Numbered from the stretch's first letter, positions 1-9,684 are shown. The stretch: 64,000 bases of DNA from Undibacterium paludis (GCF_022568815.1 NZ_JAKZHX010000005.1:124001-188000); one strand, 5' to 3'. The notes: generated from the sequence alone by a model not told the origin. Made by a program: numbers and translations.

Positions 1-69
1 CAGGCGTGATTTGCTGATTGTGATTTCTTGTTGAACCAGACCATTAAAGGTGACGATAATTTTCGCCAT
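1..69 (-). CDS. FHA-domain protein, N-terminal fragment
   Basis: The reverse strand opens with an ATG at 69 and reads 23 codons without a stop to the window edge, beginning MAKIIVTFNGLVQQEI. This is the typical first strand of a forkhead-associated (phosphothreonine-binding) domain. A GAGAG ribosome-binding site lies just upstream. The gene sits 29 bp downstream of a PP2C phosphatase on the same strand; FHA proteins and PP2C phosphatases commonly occur together in Ser/Thr phosphorylation modules. Only the N-terminus is visible, so the family call is tentative. Confidence 0.55.
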   Translation of the reverse strand, partial: MAKIIVTFNGLVQQEITISKSRL

Positions 70-98
70 AAATCTCTCATCAATTCATAATCCCCGCA

Positions 99-905
99 CT
101 AGCGGGTAAAAGTTCTTTGCAACCAGGATTTATTCTCTTCGCTCACCAGCCGGAACAGGATCGCAGAGATATTGTCCAGGCCCCCTCTGCTTTTGGCTCT
201 GTCTATCAGTACTTCGCAGCATCGATTTAAATCGGCATGGTGCTGGTCAATGATGGAGAGGATTTCATCATGCTCCAGCATATCGGTCAATCCATCCGAA
301 CACATCAGATACAAATCTTGTTCTTCGGTATGGTGAGTATGCAACTCAGTCTGCACCGCTTCCATGGTACCAACGGCCCTGGTGATCAAATTCTTGATCG
401 AAGAATAGCGTGCATCTTCTTCCGATATCAGACCGGCATTGATCTGCTCTTGCAAGACAGAGTGATCCTGTGTCAGGCGCGTCAGCAGCCCGTCGCGGTA
501 GCGGTAGGCGCGCGAGTCTCCCACATGCCCAAGCAGGAGTTTATCTTGCAAACAACATGCCACCACCACGGTAGTCCCCATGCCGGCACAATCAGGATTG
601 GTTTGCGCCGTATACAAGACATTGAGATTGGCCATCTCTATGGCTTCGCTCATCCAGCGCGCCATCGCCAGGGGCCTGGGCCCCATGGAAGGGAACCAGA
701 TGGCATCCATCTTGCTACACAGATAATCTGCAATGATCTGCACCGTCATGGCGCTGGCAACTTCGCCCGCGTTATACCCTCCCATGCCGTCAGCCAGAAT
801 GGCGCAGCCATAGTCAGCACAAACGATGATGGCATCTTCGTTATGCGACCTGACGAGGCCCGTATCAGAAAGGGCGGCAAATTCTAAAACACGCTGGTAT
901 GGCAT
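99..905 (-). CDS. PP2C-family serine/threonine protein phosphatase (Stp1/PrpC-like)
   Basis: A 268-residue soluble protein with the PP2C metal-binding motifs in order: RSHNEDA near residue 20, the DGMGGYNAGE motif near 40, GHVGDSRAY near 130, SDGLTDML near 205 and GGLDNIS near 245. These residues coordinate the two Mn/Mg ions that hydrolyse phospho-Ser/Thr. The length matches compact bacterial PP2Cs without extra domains. The start chosen is the ATG at 905; a TTG one codon upstream is also possible. The following same-strand gene is an FHA protein, which suggests a kinase/phosphatase signalling module continuing off the window. It could act on a kinase outside this window. Confidence 0.93.
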   Translation of the reverse strand: MPYQRVLEFAALSDTGLVRSHNEDAIIVCADYGCAILADGMGGYNAGEVASAMTVQIIADYLCSKMDAIWFPSMGPRPLAMARWMSEAIEMANLNVLYTAQTNPDCAGMGTTVVVACCLQDKLLLGHVGDSRAYRYRDGLLTRLTQDHSVLQEQINAGLISEEDARYSSIKNLITRAVGTMEAVQTELHTHHTEEQDLYLMCSDGLTDMLEHDEILSIIDQHHADLNRCCEVLIDRAKSRGGLDNISAILFRLVSEENKSWLQRTFTR

Positions 906-1052
906 CAATAAACGCTGTGCTGGAACCTTGAATTAATTAAATTGCATTAATCCGGATATACGATTTGGATTGTTTTTTTCTCTTTAGGACAAGCTTAACA
1001 TTAAGGAAATCTATTTGCACTGGATATCCATAGTAAACCGGCCCTGAAACAA

Positions 1053-1081
1053 AAAAGAGTCGCATAAAATGCGACTCTTTT
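1053..1081 (-). terminator. Rho-independent terminator after sucD
   Basis: A perfect 13-bp stem (AAAAGAGTCGCAT and its complement) with a three-base loop, followed on the reverse strand by a T-run. It lies 66 bp beyond the sucD stop and ends the sucCD transcript. Confidence 0.85.
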
Positions 1082-1147
1082 CCGGTAAAGCTCTGATAAA
1101 GCAACGCTATGCAAGACCAGGCCTGCAAAAGTTGCCTTATTGACTGA

Positions 1148-2029
1148 TTACAGCATGGCTTTCAGCAAACGTGCCATTTCTGACGGGTTCTTCGTCGCCT
1201 TGATGCCGCATTCTTCCATGATGTCGAGCTTGGCTTGTGCCGTGTCAGCACCGCCAGAGATCAGCGCGCCAGCATGGCCCATGCGTTTGCCCGGAGGCGC
1301 AGTCACACCGGCGATGAAGCCGACAACTGGCTTCTTCATGTTGTCGCGTACCCAGTAAGAAGCATTCGCTTCGTCCGGGCCACCGATTTCACCGATCATG
1401 ATCACTGCATCAGTATCCGGATCATCATTGAACATCTTCATGACGTCGATGTGCTTCAGACCATTGATAGGGTCACCACCAATACCAACAGCAGAAGACT
1501 GGCCCAGACCCAGTGCAGTCAATTGACCTACTGCTTCATAAGTCAGCGTACCGGAACGGGAAACCACGCCGATACGACCTTTACGGTGGATGTGGCCTGG
1601 CATGATGCCGATCTTGATTTCGTCTGGAGTGATCAGACCTGGGCAGTTAGGGCCGAGCAATTTTGTTTTGCTACCGGCTTTAGCCATGCGGTCTTTCAGC
1701 ATCATCATGTCACGGACAGGGATGCCTTCAGTAATGCAGATGGCCAGATCCAGGTCAGCTTCAACGGCTTCCCAGATCGCAGCGGCAGCGCCTGCTGGTG
1801 GAACATAGATAACAGAAACTGTCGCGCCAGTTGCTGCTTTAGCTTCTGTCACGTTAGCGAAAATCGGGATACCTTCAAAATCTTCGCCCGCTTTTTTCGG
1901 GTTCACGCCAGCGACGAAACAGTTTTTACCGTTTGCGTAATCGCGGCACATACGTGTATGGAACTGGCCAGTTTTGCCAGTGATACCTTGGGTGATGACT
2001 TTAGTGTCTTTATTGATCAGGATGGACAT
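1148..2029 (-). CDS. sucD: Succinyl-CoA synthetase, alpha subunit
   Basis: A 293-residue alpha subunit of succinate-CoA ligase, which forms succinate and NTP from succinyl-CoA in the TCA cycle. The start is the ATG at 2029 (MSILINKDTKV, as in the family) preceded by AAGGA; a longer in-frame start at 2044 has no separate support. The CoA-binding Rossmann part is N-terminal (TGKTGQFHT), and the phosphorylated histidine lies in the C-terminal GHAGALISGG motif. Family length is normal. It lies 18 bp downstream of sucC on the same strand, so the two are co-transcribed. Confidence 0.98.
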   Translation of the reverse strand: MSILINKDTKVITQGITGKTGQFHTRMCRDYANGKNCFVAGVNPKKAGEDFEGIPIFANVTEAKAATGATVSVIYVPPAGAAAAIWEAVEADLDLAICITEGIPVRDMMMLKDRMAKAGSKTKLLGPNCPGLITPDEIKIGIMPGHIHRKGRIGVVSRSGTLTYEAVGQLTALGLGQSSAVGIGGDPINGLKHIDVMKMFNDDPDTDAVIMIGEIGGPDEANASYWVRDNMKKPVVGFIAGVTAPPGKRMGHAGALISGGADTAQAKLDIMEECGIKATKNPSEMARLLKAML

Positions 2030-2047
2030 ATCTGTTCCTTGCAATGA

Positions 2048-3214
2048 TTAAGCTTGAGCTGCTGCAGCAACAACCTTCTGCGCTGCTTCTTCCATCGTGT
2101 CTGCCGAGATGATAGGCAGGCCAGAGTCAGCCAGCATCTTCTTGCCGATGTCTTCGTTGGTACCCTTCATACGCACAACCAGTGGCACTTTCAGGGATAC
2201 TGCCTTGGATGCAGTGATCACGCCTTCAGCGATCACGTCACAACGCATGATGCCGCCAAAGATGTTGACCAGGATGGCTTTCAAGCCTGGATTTTTCAAC
2301 ATGATCTTGAAGGCCTCTGTTACTTTTTCTGCCGTCGCACCACCACCTACGTCGAGGAAGTTGGCTGGTTCGCCGCCGAACAGCTTGATGGTGTCCATCG
2401 TTGCCATCGCCAGACCGGCACCGTTGACCAGGCAGCCGATATTGCCGTCGAGAGAGATGTAAGCCAGGTCGAATTTGGAAGCTTCGATTTCAGCTGGGTC
2501 TTCTTCGTCCAGGTCGCGGTAAGCGACGATTTCTGGCTGACGGAACAGGGAGTTCGCGTCGAAATTAAATTTCGCGTCCAAGGCGATGACTTTGCCTGAG
2601 CCAGTCAGGATCAAAGGATTGATCTCAGCCAGGGAGCAGTCAGTTTCCATGAAGGCTTTATACAGACCTTGCAACTGCACACGCGCATCAGCGATAGAGC
2701 CTTCAGGCACGCCGATTTTACGGGAGATGTCATCCGCTTCAGCATCTTGCAGACCATTGGTCGGATCGATTGCGATGGAATGGATCAGCTCTGGATGTTT
2801 TTCCGCCACTTCTTCAATATCCATACCACCTTCGCTGGAGGCCATCAAGACCACGCGCTGGCTGATACGGTCAGTAACCATACTGACATACAGTTCTTTT
2901 TTGATATCTGCGCCTTCTTCGATCAACAGGCGACGAACCTTTTGACCTTCTGGGCTGGTCTGGTGTGTAACCAGTTGCATTCCCAGAATCGCGTTTGCGT
3001 ATTCACGCACTTGTTCCAGGGACTTGGCGACTTTCACGCCACCACCCTTGCCACGGCCACCGGCGTGTATCTGTGCTTTAACAACCCAGACTGGTCCGCC
3101 CAGCGTTTCAGCTGCTTTGACAGCTTCGTCAACAGACAGGCATGGAATACCGCGTGGTACTGTCACTCCGAATTTGCGGAGGATTTCTTTACCCTGATAC
3201 TCATGAATTTTCAT
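2048..3214 (-). CDS. sucC: Succinyl-CoA synthetase, beta subunit
   Basis: A 388-residue beta subunit, the normal length. The N-terminus [17 protein letters not shown] starts the ATP-grasp domain, with the glycine-rich [12 protein letters not shown] nucleotide loop near residue 53, the metal-binding EINPL near 197, and the C-terminal flavodoxin-like ligase domain with [15 protein letters not shown] near 315-330. It forms an alpha2beta2 or alpha-beta complex with the sucD product immediately downstream. The start has a clear ribosome-binding site (GGGAAG). Confidence 0.98.
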   Translation of the reverse strand: MKIHEYQGKEILRKFGVTVPRGIPCLSVDEAVKAAETLGGPVWVVKAQIHAGGRGKGGGVKVAKSLEQVREYANAILGMQLVTHQTSPEGQKVRRLLIEEGADIKKELYVSMVTDRISQRVVLMASSEGGMDIEEVAEKHPELIHSIAIDPTNGLQDAEADDISRKIGVPEGSIADARVQLQGLYKAFMETDCSLAEINPLILTGSGKVIALDAKFNFDANSLFRQPEIVAYRDLDEEDPAEIEASKFDLAYISLDGNIGCLVNGAGLAMATMDTIKLFGGEPANFLDVGGGATAEKVTEAFKIMLKNPGLKAILVNIFGGIMRCDVIAEGVITASKAVSLKVPLVVRMKGTNEDIGKKMLADSGLPIISADTMEEAAQKVVAAAAQA

Positions 3215-3260
3215 ACGACTTCCCTTCAGACACTGAGGTATAAATAATTAAACAAACAAA

Positions 3261-3848
3261 CTAGCTGGGTGATTTCACGCCAGGCGATGCTTTTGCCCAA
3301 CGCGGGTAATACTGGACTACCGCCGGCCCGTCGATACGCAGGGCATGACAGCGGTCTAATTGAAATGGTTGTTGCGTCTGCTGGCCGCGATCAGTCGCCC
3401 CGTCACGGGTATCAATCACGTCCCCGGCAAAAGCCTGGACAGCAGCCGTCGGCAGAATTTGTGCCATTTCCGTCAGATGGGTGCAACCATGCACACCGGC
3501 CATGCGCTCTTTGACGCCCTGGCGGAACTGTCTCAACAAATTCAAACCGATGAGTTTTTTATAATCCGGGGTAATGACTTCGCAATAGCCGGGATAAGGC
3601 ACGGCATCGGATGAGGCTTCCACATCAACGATGGTCAATTGCAAGTCTACGGTAATGCGCAGGCTGAGATCATGCAGCGCGCTGCCATTCGGGCGCACGC
3701 CCGACGCAAGAGTGATATCGCGAGGTTTATAGTCAGTGATACGGGCGTCAAGATCCCACAATCCATCATCGCGCGCGAACGCTTCGATCTGGATAGTACG
3801 CGTGTGCTTTAAGGCGCGTCTGTTGGTTGACGAAGATAAGGGCATCAT
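3261..3848 (-). CDS. DUF2889 family protein
   Basis: A 195-residue protein of the DUF2889 family, recognised by the opening RRALKHTRTIQIEAFARDDG, the central ITDYKPRDI and the conserved GVHGCTHLTEM motif near residue 125. The last motif carries Cys and His spaced as in a metal or active site, but no function is established. It is soluble with no signal peptide. It lies 46 bp upstream of sucC on the same strand; read-through into sucCD is possible. The C-terminal 40 residues are Gln- and Pro-rich and less conserved in appearance. Confidence 0.85.
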   Translation of the reverse strand: MMPLSSSTNRRALKHTRTIQIEAFARDDGLWDLDARITDYKPRDITLASGVRPNGSALHDLSLRITVDLQLTIVDVEASSDAVPYPGYCEVITPDYKKLIGLNLLRQFRQGVKERMAGVHGCTHLTEMAQILPTAAVQAFAGDVIDTRDGATDRGQQTQQPFQLDRCHALRIDGPAVVQYYPRWAKASPGVKSPS

Positions 3849-4448
3849 GCCTGCTGGCGGCTAAACCAAAATACTGAATAAATAGCCACAATTGCGTGTC
3901 GTTACCGCAGCTTCTACGATAACAGCCGCTCCTGCGGCCCTGCAAAAAAACCAGCAGAGTGTAGCACAGACCAGCCGGGAACTCATCATATGACTACAAT
4001 TTAAGCAGTTTTCTGAGCATGCTTATGCAGAAATCTAAGTAGAAAATTAAGTTTTTTGTTGTCTGGCAGAAGAAACCCAGGCGATTATCAGGTAAATGTC
4101 TTTTCTTACAATATCGATATATACATGAAAGCCGACCTTATTCAAGTCGCCGACTGATGCATATTTTAAAGTTCGGTCCGAAGTTTTTGCTTTGCAGACC
4201 AAGGCTGGATCAACAGACTGCGGCTTATCAACTCAGCCTCAATAGAAAGAATATCCTCCACTTCGTCATTCCTGCGCAGGCAGGAATCCATCGTTTTAAC
4301 AGCTTTACGGCCAAATCTGCCGCGACCTTATTCAGGATTTTTGAGTCCATACAAATAAATTAAGAACAAACAAAATCAAGCGAAGCCGCTGTGCCCCAGC
4401 TTGCGCTGGGTTACAGCAGCGTTGCTGATGTGTTCGTTTACCCTACAT
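3849..4448. other. Intergenic region with a dispersed palindromic repeat
   Basis: No convincing gene in 600 bp. A short imperfect palindrome at 4265-4295 (CATTCCTGCGCAGGCAGGAA, then TCCATCG) is the same class as 35095-35130 and matches a repeat common in beta- and gammaproteobacteria. A CCCAG/CTGGG hairpin lies near 4395-4412, just downstream of recX, but it lacks a strong T-run. The rest is AT-rich and unremarkable. Confidence 0.5.
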
Positions 4449-4907
4449 TTACTCCACATCCTCGTCCCGTGGCGCCCGCATAGCCATCTGCGCCGCCCGA
4501 CTGGAAAAGCCTCTCTGCTGTAAAAAAGCCGCCTGTTTCATTTTTTCCTGATGGTCTTTCGGTGCATGCGGAAACTTTCTGTGCAAAATCTGAATCGCCC
4601 TTTCGGCCTCAGATTCTTTCAGCTCCTCCTTGACGTTCTCGATATCCTGCGCATCCAGGCCATGACTTTGTAGCTCGGCCAGGATACGGTTATTACCAAA
4701 CCTGGCTTGACGGCGGTTGACCAGGGACTCTGAAAAACGCTCACCGGACAGATACTTGGCCGCCTCCAGAAAATCCAGCACAGCCGCCACATCATCCCCC
4801 TCTTCGGCATACCGCGCCAGTTTGCGCTCCAGCTCCATGCGGCTATGTTCACGCATGGATAAATAACGCAAGGCACGGGCTTTCAGGCTAATGGCAGGTT
4901 TTTTCAT
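4449..4907 (-). CDS. recX: Regulatory protein RecX
   Basis: A 152-residue all-helical protein of the RecX family, which caps RecA filaments and limits SOS activity. It shows the repeated three-helix pattern ([21 protein letters not shown], then the [16 protein letters not shown] segment) and the Arg/Lys-rich surface expected for binding in the RecA groove. Length is typical. It is the second gene after recA on the same strand, 102 bp away, separated by a hairpin at 4923-4950 that probably reduces its expression relative to recA. Confidence 0.93.
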   Translation of the reverse strand: MKKPAISLKARALRYLSMREHSRMELERKLARYAEEGDDVAAVLDFLEAAKYLSGERFSESLVNRRQARFGNNRILAELQSHGLDAQDIENVKEELKESEAERAIQILHRKFPHAPKDHQEKMKQAAFLQQRGFSSRAAQMAMRAPRDEDVE

Positions 4908-4922
4908 ACTTTAAAAGCAAGA

Positions 4923-4950
4923 ATGCCGGTTGGCAGCTACCAACCGGCAT
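4923..4950 (-). terminator. Hairpin between recA and recX (partial terminator)
   Basis: An 11-bp perfect stem (ATGCCGGTTGG) with a 6-base loop, followed on the reverse strand by a weak, interrupted T-run. It is placed to attenuate transcription from recA into recX, as seen in other recA-recX operons. Confidence 0.65.
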
Positions 4951-5009
4951 AATTCAAGACTATGGCGCCAACAGTGTTACAACTGAGTGCTCAAACTTAA
5001 CACTTCAGC

Positions 5010-6050
5010 TTACTCAGCCGTCGCCACTGCTGTCAACAAAGGTACACCCAGATGTTCGCGTACCTTGTTTTCAATTTCAAATGACAGTTCAGGACGCTCT
5101 TTCAGGAAAGTACGTGCATTGTCCTTGCCCTGGCCGATACGATCACCGTTATAGCTATACCATGCACCGGCTTTTTCTATGATCTTGGCATCGGCTGCCA
5201 GATCCAGAATCTCACCTTCGCGTGAAGTACCTTCACCATACATGATGTCAAAATGCGCTTCTTTAAATGGTGGCGCCACCTTGTTCTTGACGACCTTGAC
5301 CTTGGTTTCATTGCCCACCACTTCATCACCGGACTTGATGGAGCCGGTACGACGAATGTCCAGGCGCACGGAGGCATAAAACTTCAGCGCATTACCACCT
5401 GTCGTCGTTTCTGGGCTGCCAAACATGACACCAATCTTCATACGAATCTGGTTAATAAAGATCACCAGCGTATTGGTACGCTTGATACTGCCAGTCAGCT
5501 TACGCAGAGCCTGGGACATCAGACGCGCTTGCAAACCAGGCAAGGAATCACCCATATCCCCTTCAATCTCGGCACGTGGTGTCAATGCTGCCACCGAGTC
5601 GATGACCACCAGGTCAACACTGCCAGAACGCACCAGCGCATCAGTGATTTCCAGCGCCTGCTCACCGGTATCCGGCTGAGAAATCAGCAAATCACCAAGA
5701 TTTACACCCAGTTTTTGCGCATAACCTACGTCCAATGCATGCTCAGCATCAATAAACGCACAGGTACCGCCCAGCTTTTGCATTTCTGCAATCGCCTGCA
5801 GCGTCAACGTGGTTTTACCAGAAGATTCAGGACCATAAATCTCAACCACACGGCCACGTGGCAAGCCACCGACGCCCAGCGCGATATCCAGACCCAGAGA
5901 GCCGGTAGAAACAACCTGCACCTCTTCCACCACTTCGCCGTCGGCCATACGCATGACCGAACCTTTACCAAACTGCTTTTCTATCTGTGCCAGCGCTGCT
6001 GCAAGTGCCTTTGCTTTTTCTGAGGCATTTTCTGGTTTCTTATCGTCCAT
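5010..6050 (-). CDS. recA: Recombinase RecA
   Basis: A 346-residue RecA: DNA strand exchange and LexA co-protease. The Walker A motif GPESSGKTT lies near residue 65, Walker B LVVIDSV near 143, and the L2 region with [19 protein letters not shown] near 195-215. The acidic C-terminus is short. The ATG at 6050 ([12 protein letters not shown]) is chosen by analogy with relatives; an in-frame ATG at 6062 would add four residues. A LexA box lies 70 bp upstream, so the gene is SOS-controlled. Confidence 0.98.
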   Translation of the reverse strand: MDDKKPENASEKAKALAAALAQIEKQFGKGSVMRMADGEVVEEVQVVSTGSLGLDIALGVGGLPRGRVVEIYGPESSGKTTLTLQAIAEMQKLGGTCAFIDAEHALDVGYAQKLGVNLGDLLISQPDTGEQALEITDALVRSGSVDLVVIDSVAALTPRAEIEGDMGDSLPGLQARLMSQALRKLTGSIKRTNTLVIFINQIRMKIGVMFGSPETTTGGNALKFYASVRLDIRRTGSIKSGDEVVGNETKVKVVKNKVAPPFKEAHFDIMYGEGTSREGEILDLAADAKIIEKAGAWYSYNGDRIGQGKDNARTFLKERPELSFEIENKVREHLGVPLLTAVATAE

Positions 6051-6119
6051 ACATTCTTTCATTCAATAAGCGGCGGGTGGAAAAAGTAATACAGGCTTAA
6101 TTTCCTGCGATTTGCAGTA

Positions 6120-6135
6120 CTGTATAAAAAAACAG
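6120..6135. promoter_or_regulatory. LexA-binding site (SOS box) of recA
   Basis: CTGTATAAAAAAACAG fits the proteobacterial CTG-N10-CAG LexA consensus with the usual AT-rich centre, flanked by A and T to give an 18-bp near-palindrome. It ends 70 bp before the recA start. Confidence 0.85.
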
Positions 6136-6194
6136 TGATTTATGCAAGCGACTTTTTCAAGAAGTTTAGAATGATGAATTTTACAAGAAAAGTA

Positions 6195-6325
6195 TCGATT
6201 TTCACCGAACTCTGGACTTTGTGTCGATTTTCATTTAACTCTGAATTTTTTTCATTTAACTCCGAACTTTGAACTCTTGGACTGTATTAAGAGAGCGGCA
6301 TCGATTTCATTTACCTTTGAATTCG
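6195..6325. repeat. Four degenerate copies of an IS21-end-like repeat
   Basis: Four tandem, decayed copies of a unit resembling TCGATTTTCATTTAACTCTG followed by AACTTT start near 6195, 6222, 6250 and 6301. The same unit recurs in both orientations at 20864-21017. Multiple terminal repeats of this kind are typical of IS21-family ends, and an IS21-type transposase fragment occurs at 21628-22023. The identification with IS21 is an inference. Confidence 0.5.
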
Positions 6326-6473
6326 TGTTTGAAAAAACAAACCGTTTCTTAGCAACCCGTCACCAAAACCTCTAGGTCTCTATTGGCTGCCGCCAAATCA
6401 AATGGGGCACCAATCTGGCCGATCAAAGACGCCCCCGCTTCATCTAGCGGGAGCGTCTCCCTGTGAATCCTTG

Positions 6474-7337
6474 TCAGCTTGCCGGATTGCCTGCCATGAC
6501 GATCCACGCCGCGCCGTTGATCATCACCGTCCGCTCACCGGGGAGGCTCGCGAAGGCTGCACGAGTCGCGGCCGAGGCGCGGGCGCGGATGTCGTCGGGC
6601 TGATCAGCTAGTACTCGCGACAGCGGGCCGACCTCGAGCGCCATCCTTACCGCGTCGTCGATCGCAGCGTCCCGCGTCTCGCCCTCGCCGAACGGGACGG
6701 AAGCATTGAAGGGTGCGATAACGATATCGGTGAAGCCGGCTGCCGTCAGGATGCGCGACACCCTCCCCCGATCCCCAAACGAAAATGGGCCGGGCGCTTC
6801 GGGATCGGGCGGCGCGCCTGGCGGAAGGATGCCCTTGATCGCGCCCATCGGCAGGCGCACCCAATCGTTCTCGGCCGCGCCGCGCCAGCAGACGAAAGCG
6901 ACCCGCCCACCGGGCCGAAGCGCGCATCGCATATGGGCAAACGCCCCTGTCGGATCGTCGAAGAACATCACCCCGAAACGCGAGAACAGAATGTCAAACG
7001 CGCCCTCGGGCAACCCGGCGCTGCTGGCATCGGCCACCTGGAACAGGGCCGGCGTATCCTGTGGCGCAAGCGTGCGTGCCAAGCCGATCAGCGATTCGGA
7101 TATGTCCACTCCCAACACTTGGCCACCCGGACCGACGCGAGCGGCCAGTGCCAGACTCGACGCGCCCGCGCCGCAACCAATGTCCAGCACACGCTCGCCC
7201 TTCGCGGGCGCGGCAGCTTCGATCGCAGCCTGACCAAACACCGCCACCACGGCGTCGAGCCGGGCCTGGTTAGCGACCCAGCGATCTCCGCTTTGACCAT
7301 TCCAGGCGGCGACCTGACCGGCATTTTGTTCTGCCAT
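6474..7337 (-). CDS. Class I SAM-dependent methyltransferase
   Basis: A 287-residue protein with the Rossmann methyltransferase motif I VLDIGCGAGASSLALA near residue 46, the acidic residue ending strand 2 (VLGVDIS), and motif II/III FDILFSRFGVMFFDD near 110. It belongs with UbiE/Methyltransf_25-type small-molecule methylases; the substrate is unknown. GC content and codon use are visibly higher than in neighbouring core genes. It is the last gene of a four-gene reverse-strand operon (FAD oxidoreductase, ABM protein, SDR, methyltransferase). AACGAGGA precedes the ATG. Confidence 0.88.
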   Translation of the reverse strand: MAEQNAGQVAAWNGQSGDRWVANQARLDAVVAVFGQAAIEAAAPAKGERVLDIGCGAGASSLALAARVGPGGQVLGVDISESLIGLARTLAPQDTPALFQVADASSAGLPEGAFDILFSRFGVMFFDDPTGAFAHMRCALRPGGRVAFVCWRGAAENDWVRLPMGAIKGILPPGAPPDPEAPGPFSFGDRGRVSRILTAAGFTDIVIAPFNASVPFGEGETRDAAIDDAVRMALEVGPLSRVLADQPDDIRARASAATRAAFASLPGERTVMINGAAWIVMAGNPAS

Positions 7338-7447
7338 ATATATCCTCGTTCTGATGTGTTCTTAACTAAGCTCTCCGATGCCAAAGCGCGCATCACAGTC
7401 AGAGCCTCGGCTTGTTCGAAAAACCCCAGACACCAGCGCCCCAGGCG

Positions 7448-8248
7448 TTAAGCGTCCACTATTCTTTTCAACGTAGCCCTTTGCATTGATCGCGGCGTCA
7501 GGCGATTTGAAAAGGCTACTATCTTGTTTAACAGGCCCGCGACCACCATAGCCTTTCCTTGCAGCAACGCCCGAATGCCGCTTACGGCGACCGGACGAGG
7601 CTGCATGGTGAGGAGACGTAGCAAGACCGATGTGGTTGCGCCAGCTGCCTCATCGAAGCCTGTCGCGGTGTGCCCTGGGCAGAGAGTGGTAACAACCACA
7701 CCATGCGGGCGGAATTCGTCGTGCAGGGCCTCGCCAAGGGTTAGTACATATGCCTTGGTCGCCGCATAGGCCGCGTAGCTGGGAACGGCCTGGAAGGCCA
7801 TGAGGCTAGCGATGAGAAGTATATGTCCTGATCGCCGCTTGGCCATATCGTGGCCGAAGAGATAGGTCAGCTCTGTGAGCGTCGTGATGTTGAGCTGGAT
7901 CATGTTCGCAGTGCGCTCGATCGGCGTTTCCAATAAATCGCCGTGCAAGCCGTATCCGGCGTTGTTCAACAAGATGTCGATGGTCACCGACCGCGCGTCG
8001 AGACTGCCTTTCAAGCGGCTGGCCGCGCCCGGCGAGGCAAGATCGATCGCCTCGACCAACACATCCACCCCGTATTTGCGGCGTAGATCGGAGGCAAGCT
8101 TTTCCATCGACTCCTGCCGTCGGGCCGCCAATACGAGATTGACTTTCTGCGCAGCCAGCAGATCTGCGAATTCAAGGCCGAGGCCACTCGACGCCCCGGT
8201 GATCAGAGCCCATTTTCCAGCGAAGTTGTTCATAAGTTCTTTCGACAT
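7448..8248 (-). CDS. Short-chain dehydrogenase/reductase
   Basis: A 266-residue classical SDR. The NAD(P)-binding TGASSGLGLEF lies near residue 16, NNAGYG near 92, the catalytic Ser in HILLIASLMA near 143, and YAAYAATKAY supplies the Tyr-x3-Lys catalytic pair near 157-161. An Arg-Arg after the second strand (LVLAARRQ) suggests NADPH preference. The substrate is unknown. It lies 58 bp from the upstream ABM gene and 110 bp from the downstream methyltransferase. The high GC style is shared with these neighbours. The start has an AAGGAAG ribosome-binding site. Confidence 0.9.
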   Translation of the reverse strand: MSKELMNNFAGKWALITGASSGLGLEFADLLAAQKVNLVLAARRQESMEKLASDLRRKYGVDVLVEAIDLASPGAASRLKGSLDARSVTIDILLNNAGYGLHGDLLETPIERTANMIQLNITTLTELTYLFGHDMAKRRSGHILLIASLMAFQAVPSYAAYAATKAYVLTLGEALHDEFRPHGVVVTTLCPGHTATGFDEAAGATTSVLLRLLTMQPRPVAVSGIRALLQGKAMVVAGLLNKIVAFSNRLTPRSMQRATLKRIVDA

Positions 8249-8305
8249 TGTTTTCTTCCTTAACTCTTTAAATTAACGAAAGGGGCTCAGTCGCCAATTC
8301 CACCA

Positions 8306-8683
8306 TCAAGCCGTGCAAAAACCAGGGACGGCGACCTTCTGGAACAGGTGCGGTCTGGCTACGACGGATGAAGGATAGCCAGAAAGCATCGCCACGAATT
8401 CGGGACGGGTGAGCGCGGCGCGGACCATCTCGGTGGATTCCCAAACAACATAGTTCAGGTAGGTCGGGCTATCGCCGATTGCTCGGTGCAATTGAGTAGA
8501 TATGAAGCCCGGCTGCTTTGTCAGCATTCCGGCAGCCGCCGTAAAGGCATCCAGGAAGCCCGCCTCGTCGACAGGATCGACCGTGAATAGGTTAATGAGC
8601 ACGACTGGTGAGGCCGCGATGCCGAATTGGCGGTGAAGCGGGAATTTGTCATCTAAGGGGGTGAATGGCTTTGGGTCGGTCAT
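8306..8683 (-). CDS. Antibiotic biosynthesis monooxygenase (ABM)-domain protein
   Basis: A 125-residue ferredoxin-like ABM-fold protein. The segment VVLINLFTVDPVDEAGFLDA followed by KQPGFISTQLHRA is typical of this family, which includes cofactor-free monooxygenases and many uncharacterised stress proteins. The start is the ATG at 8683 with an AGGA site 10 bases upstream; the longer open frame is not supported. It lies 50 bp after the FAD oxidoreductase gene, suggesting that the two act together in oxidising or detoxifying a small electrophile or quinone, which is an inference. Confidence 0.85.
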   Translation of the reverse strand: MTDPKPFTPLDDKFPLHRQFGIAASPVVLINLFTVDPVDEAGFLDAFTAAAGMLTKQPGFISTQLHRAIGDSPTYLNYVVWESTEMVRAALTRPEFVAMLSGYPSSVVARPHLFQKVAVPGFCTA

Positions 8684-8733
8684 GGTGGTGTTCCTGTATG
8701 AATTGAAACTGGCGTGATCGATACTGGTTACTC

Positions 8734-9627
8734 TCAAGCCAGCATCGATTGCTGGGCAAAGATACCCGCCATCGCGCCCTGCCATGAGGACTGGGTGACC
8801 GAGGGCAAGAAAGGTGTGGCAAGGTCGCCGGCGGCGTAGATGCCGGGCATGCTGGTCTGACGGCGCTCATCGACCTTAATGGCGACACCGGTGGGTGTAT
8901 CCACCGTGGCGAGGCCCAGTGATTCATGCAGGCTTGCCGATGGCTTGTTGCGCGGCTGGGCGAACAGGACATCGACCGCAACATTGCGGCCGGTATCAAG
9001 ATTGACGGTGGTGATATGGCCCTTGTGATGGGCAATCTCGACGATTCGGCCATCGGCGACGGGTACGTTGCGGTGCGCCAGATCGGCCCGGAGTTCGGGC
9101 GAAATGTCGTGACCATCGGCGAAGACAGTCAACTTGTCTGTCCAGTCGCGAAACAGCCTGACGGACTGGTGCGACTGCGGGCCAGACCAGACGACGCCCC
9201 AATGCTGGTCGGCGACTTCATAGCCATCGCAATAGGGACAAGGCACAATGGAAGTACCCCAGCTTTCGGCAAAGCCCGGGACATCAGGCATCTGGTCGGC
9301 GACGCCGTAGCTCAGGATCAGGCGGCGTGCCTTTAGGTTTTCGTGATCGTCAGTGACGACGCAGAAATCGTCGATGGCACCAGACACGCTCTCAGCCCGG
9401 GCATTGACCAGCCTGATCGCCGGGTAGCGCGCCAGTTGCTGCCGCGCCTCGGCCAGGATGTCCAGCGGTGGCTTGTGATCGTGGCCGAGAACGCCGTGCG
9501 AGTGGTGACCGAAGCGATTGCGTGGCCGACCGGTATCGAGAACGATGACCTTGCGGCGGGCACGGCCAAGCTGCAGGGCGGCGGCGAGGCCGGCAAAGCT
9601 GCCGCCGATGATGATGACGTCATTCAT
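8734..9627 (-). CDS. NAD(P)/FAD-dependent oxidoreductase (thioredoxin-reductase-like)
   Basis: A 297-residue flavoprotein with an N-terminal FAD-binding IIIGGSFAGLAAALQLGRAR, a central redox motif CPYCDGYE near residue 133 in the place of the thioredoxin-reductase CxxC, and the C-terminal FAD motif PGIYAAGDLATP near 263. It resembles the stand-alone TrxB-like enzymes often found beside TetR or HxlR regulators rather than housekeeping TrxB. It is the first gene of the reverse-strand operon; its promoter faces the TetR pseudogene at 9742 and contains a 16-bp palindrome at 9685-9700. Confidence 0.9.
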   Translation of the reverse strand: MNDVIIIGGSFAGLAAALQLGRARRKVIVLDTGRPRNRFGHHSHGVLGHDHKPPLDILAEARQQLARYPAIRLVNARAESVSGAIDDFCVVTDDHENLKARRLILSYGVADQMPDVPGFAESWGTSIVPCPYCDGYEVADQHWGVVWSGPQSHQSVRLFRDWTDKLTVFADGHDISPELRADLAHRNVPVADGRIVEIAHHKGHITTVNLDTGRNVAVDVLFAQPRNKPSASLHESLGLATVDTPTGVAIKVDERRQTSMPGIYAAGDLATPFLPSVTQSSWQGAMAGIFAQQSMLA

Positions 9628-9684
9628 GATGATGGGCTCCGTGTTGTGGATGAGGGTTGGGTTAGGGCTGGCTTGTACATTTAA

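Larger units (their letters stand above)
6051..6473. other. recA upstream region and left edge of accessory block
   Basis: Holds the recA LexA box and then the degenerate repeat cluster at 6195-6325; 6326-6473 has no recognisable gene. Base composition changes from moderate GC to visibly GC-rich around 6400, where the foreign-looking operon begins. Confidence 0.6.

Noticed and set aside
1235-3247. Long forward frames opposite sucD and sucC
   Set aside because: They mirror highly expressed, strongly biased codons of sucCD on the other strand and have no ribosome-binding sites.
8306-8785. Longer start for the ABM-domain protein at 8785
   Set aside because: The extra residues overlap the end of the upstream gene, do not look like protein, and the ATG at 8683 has the better ribosome-binding site.
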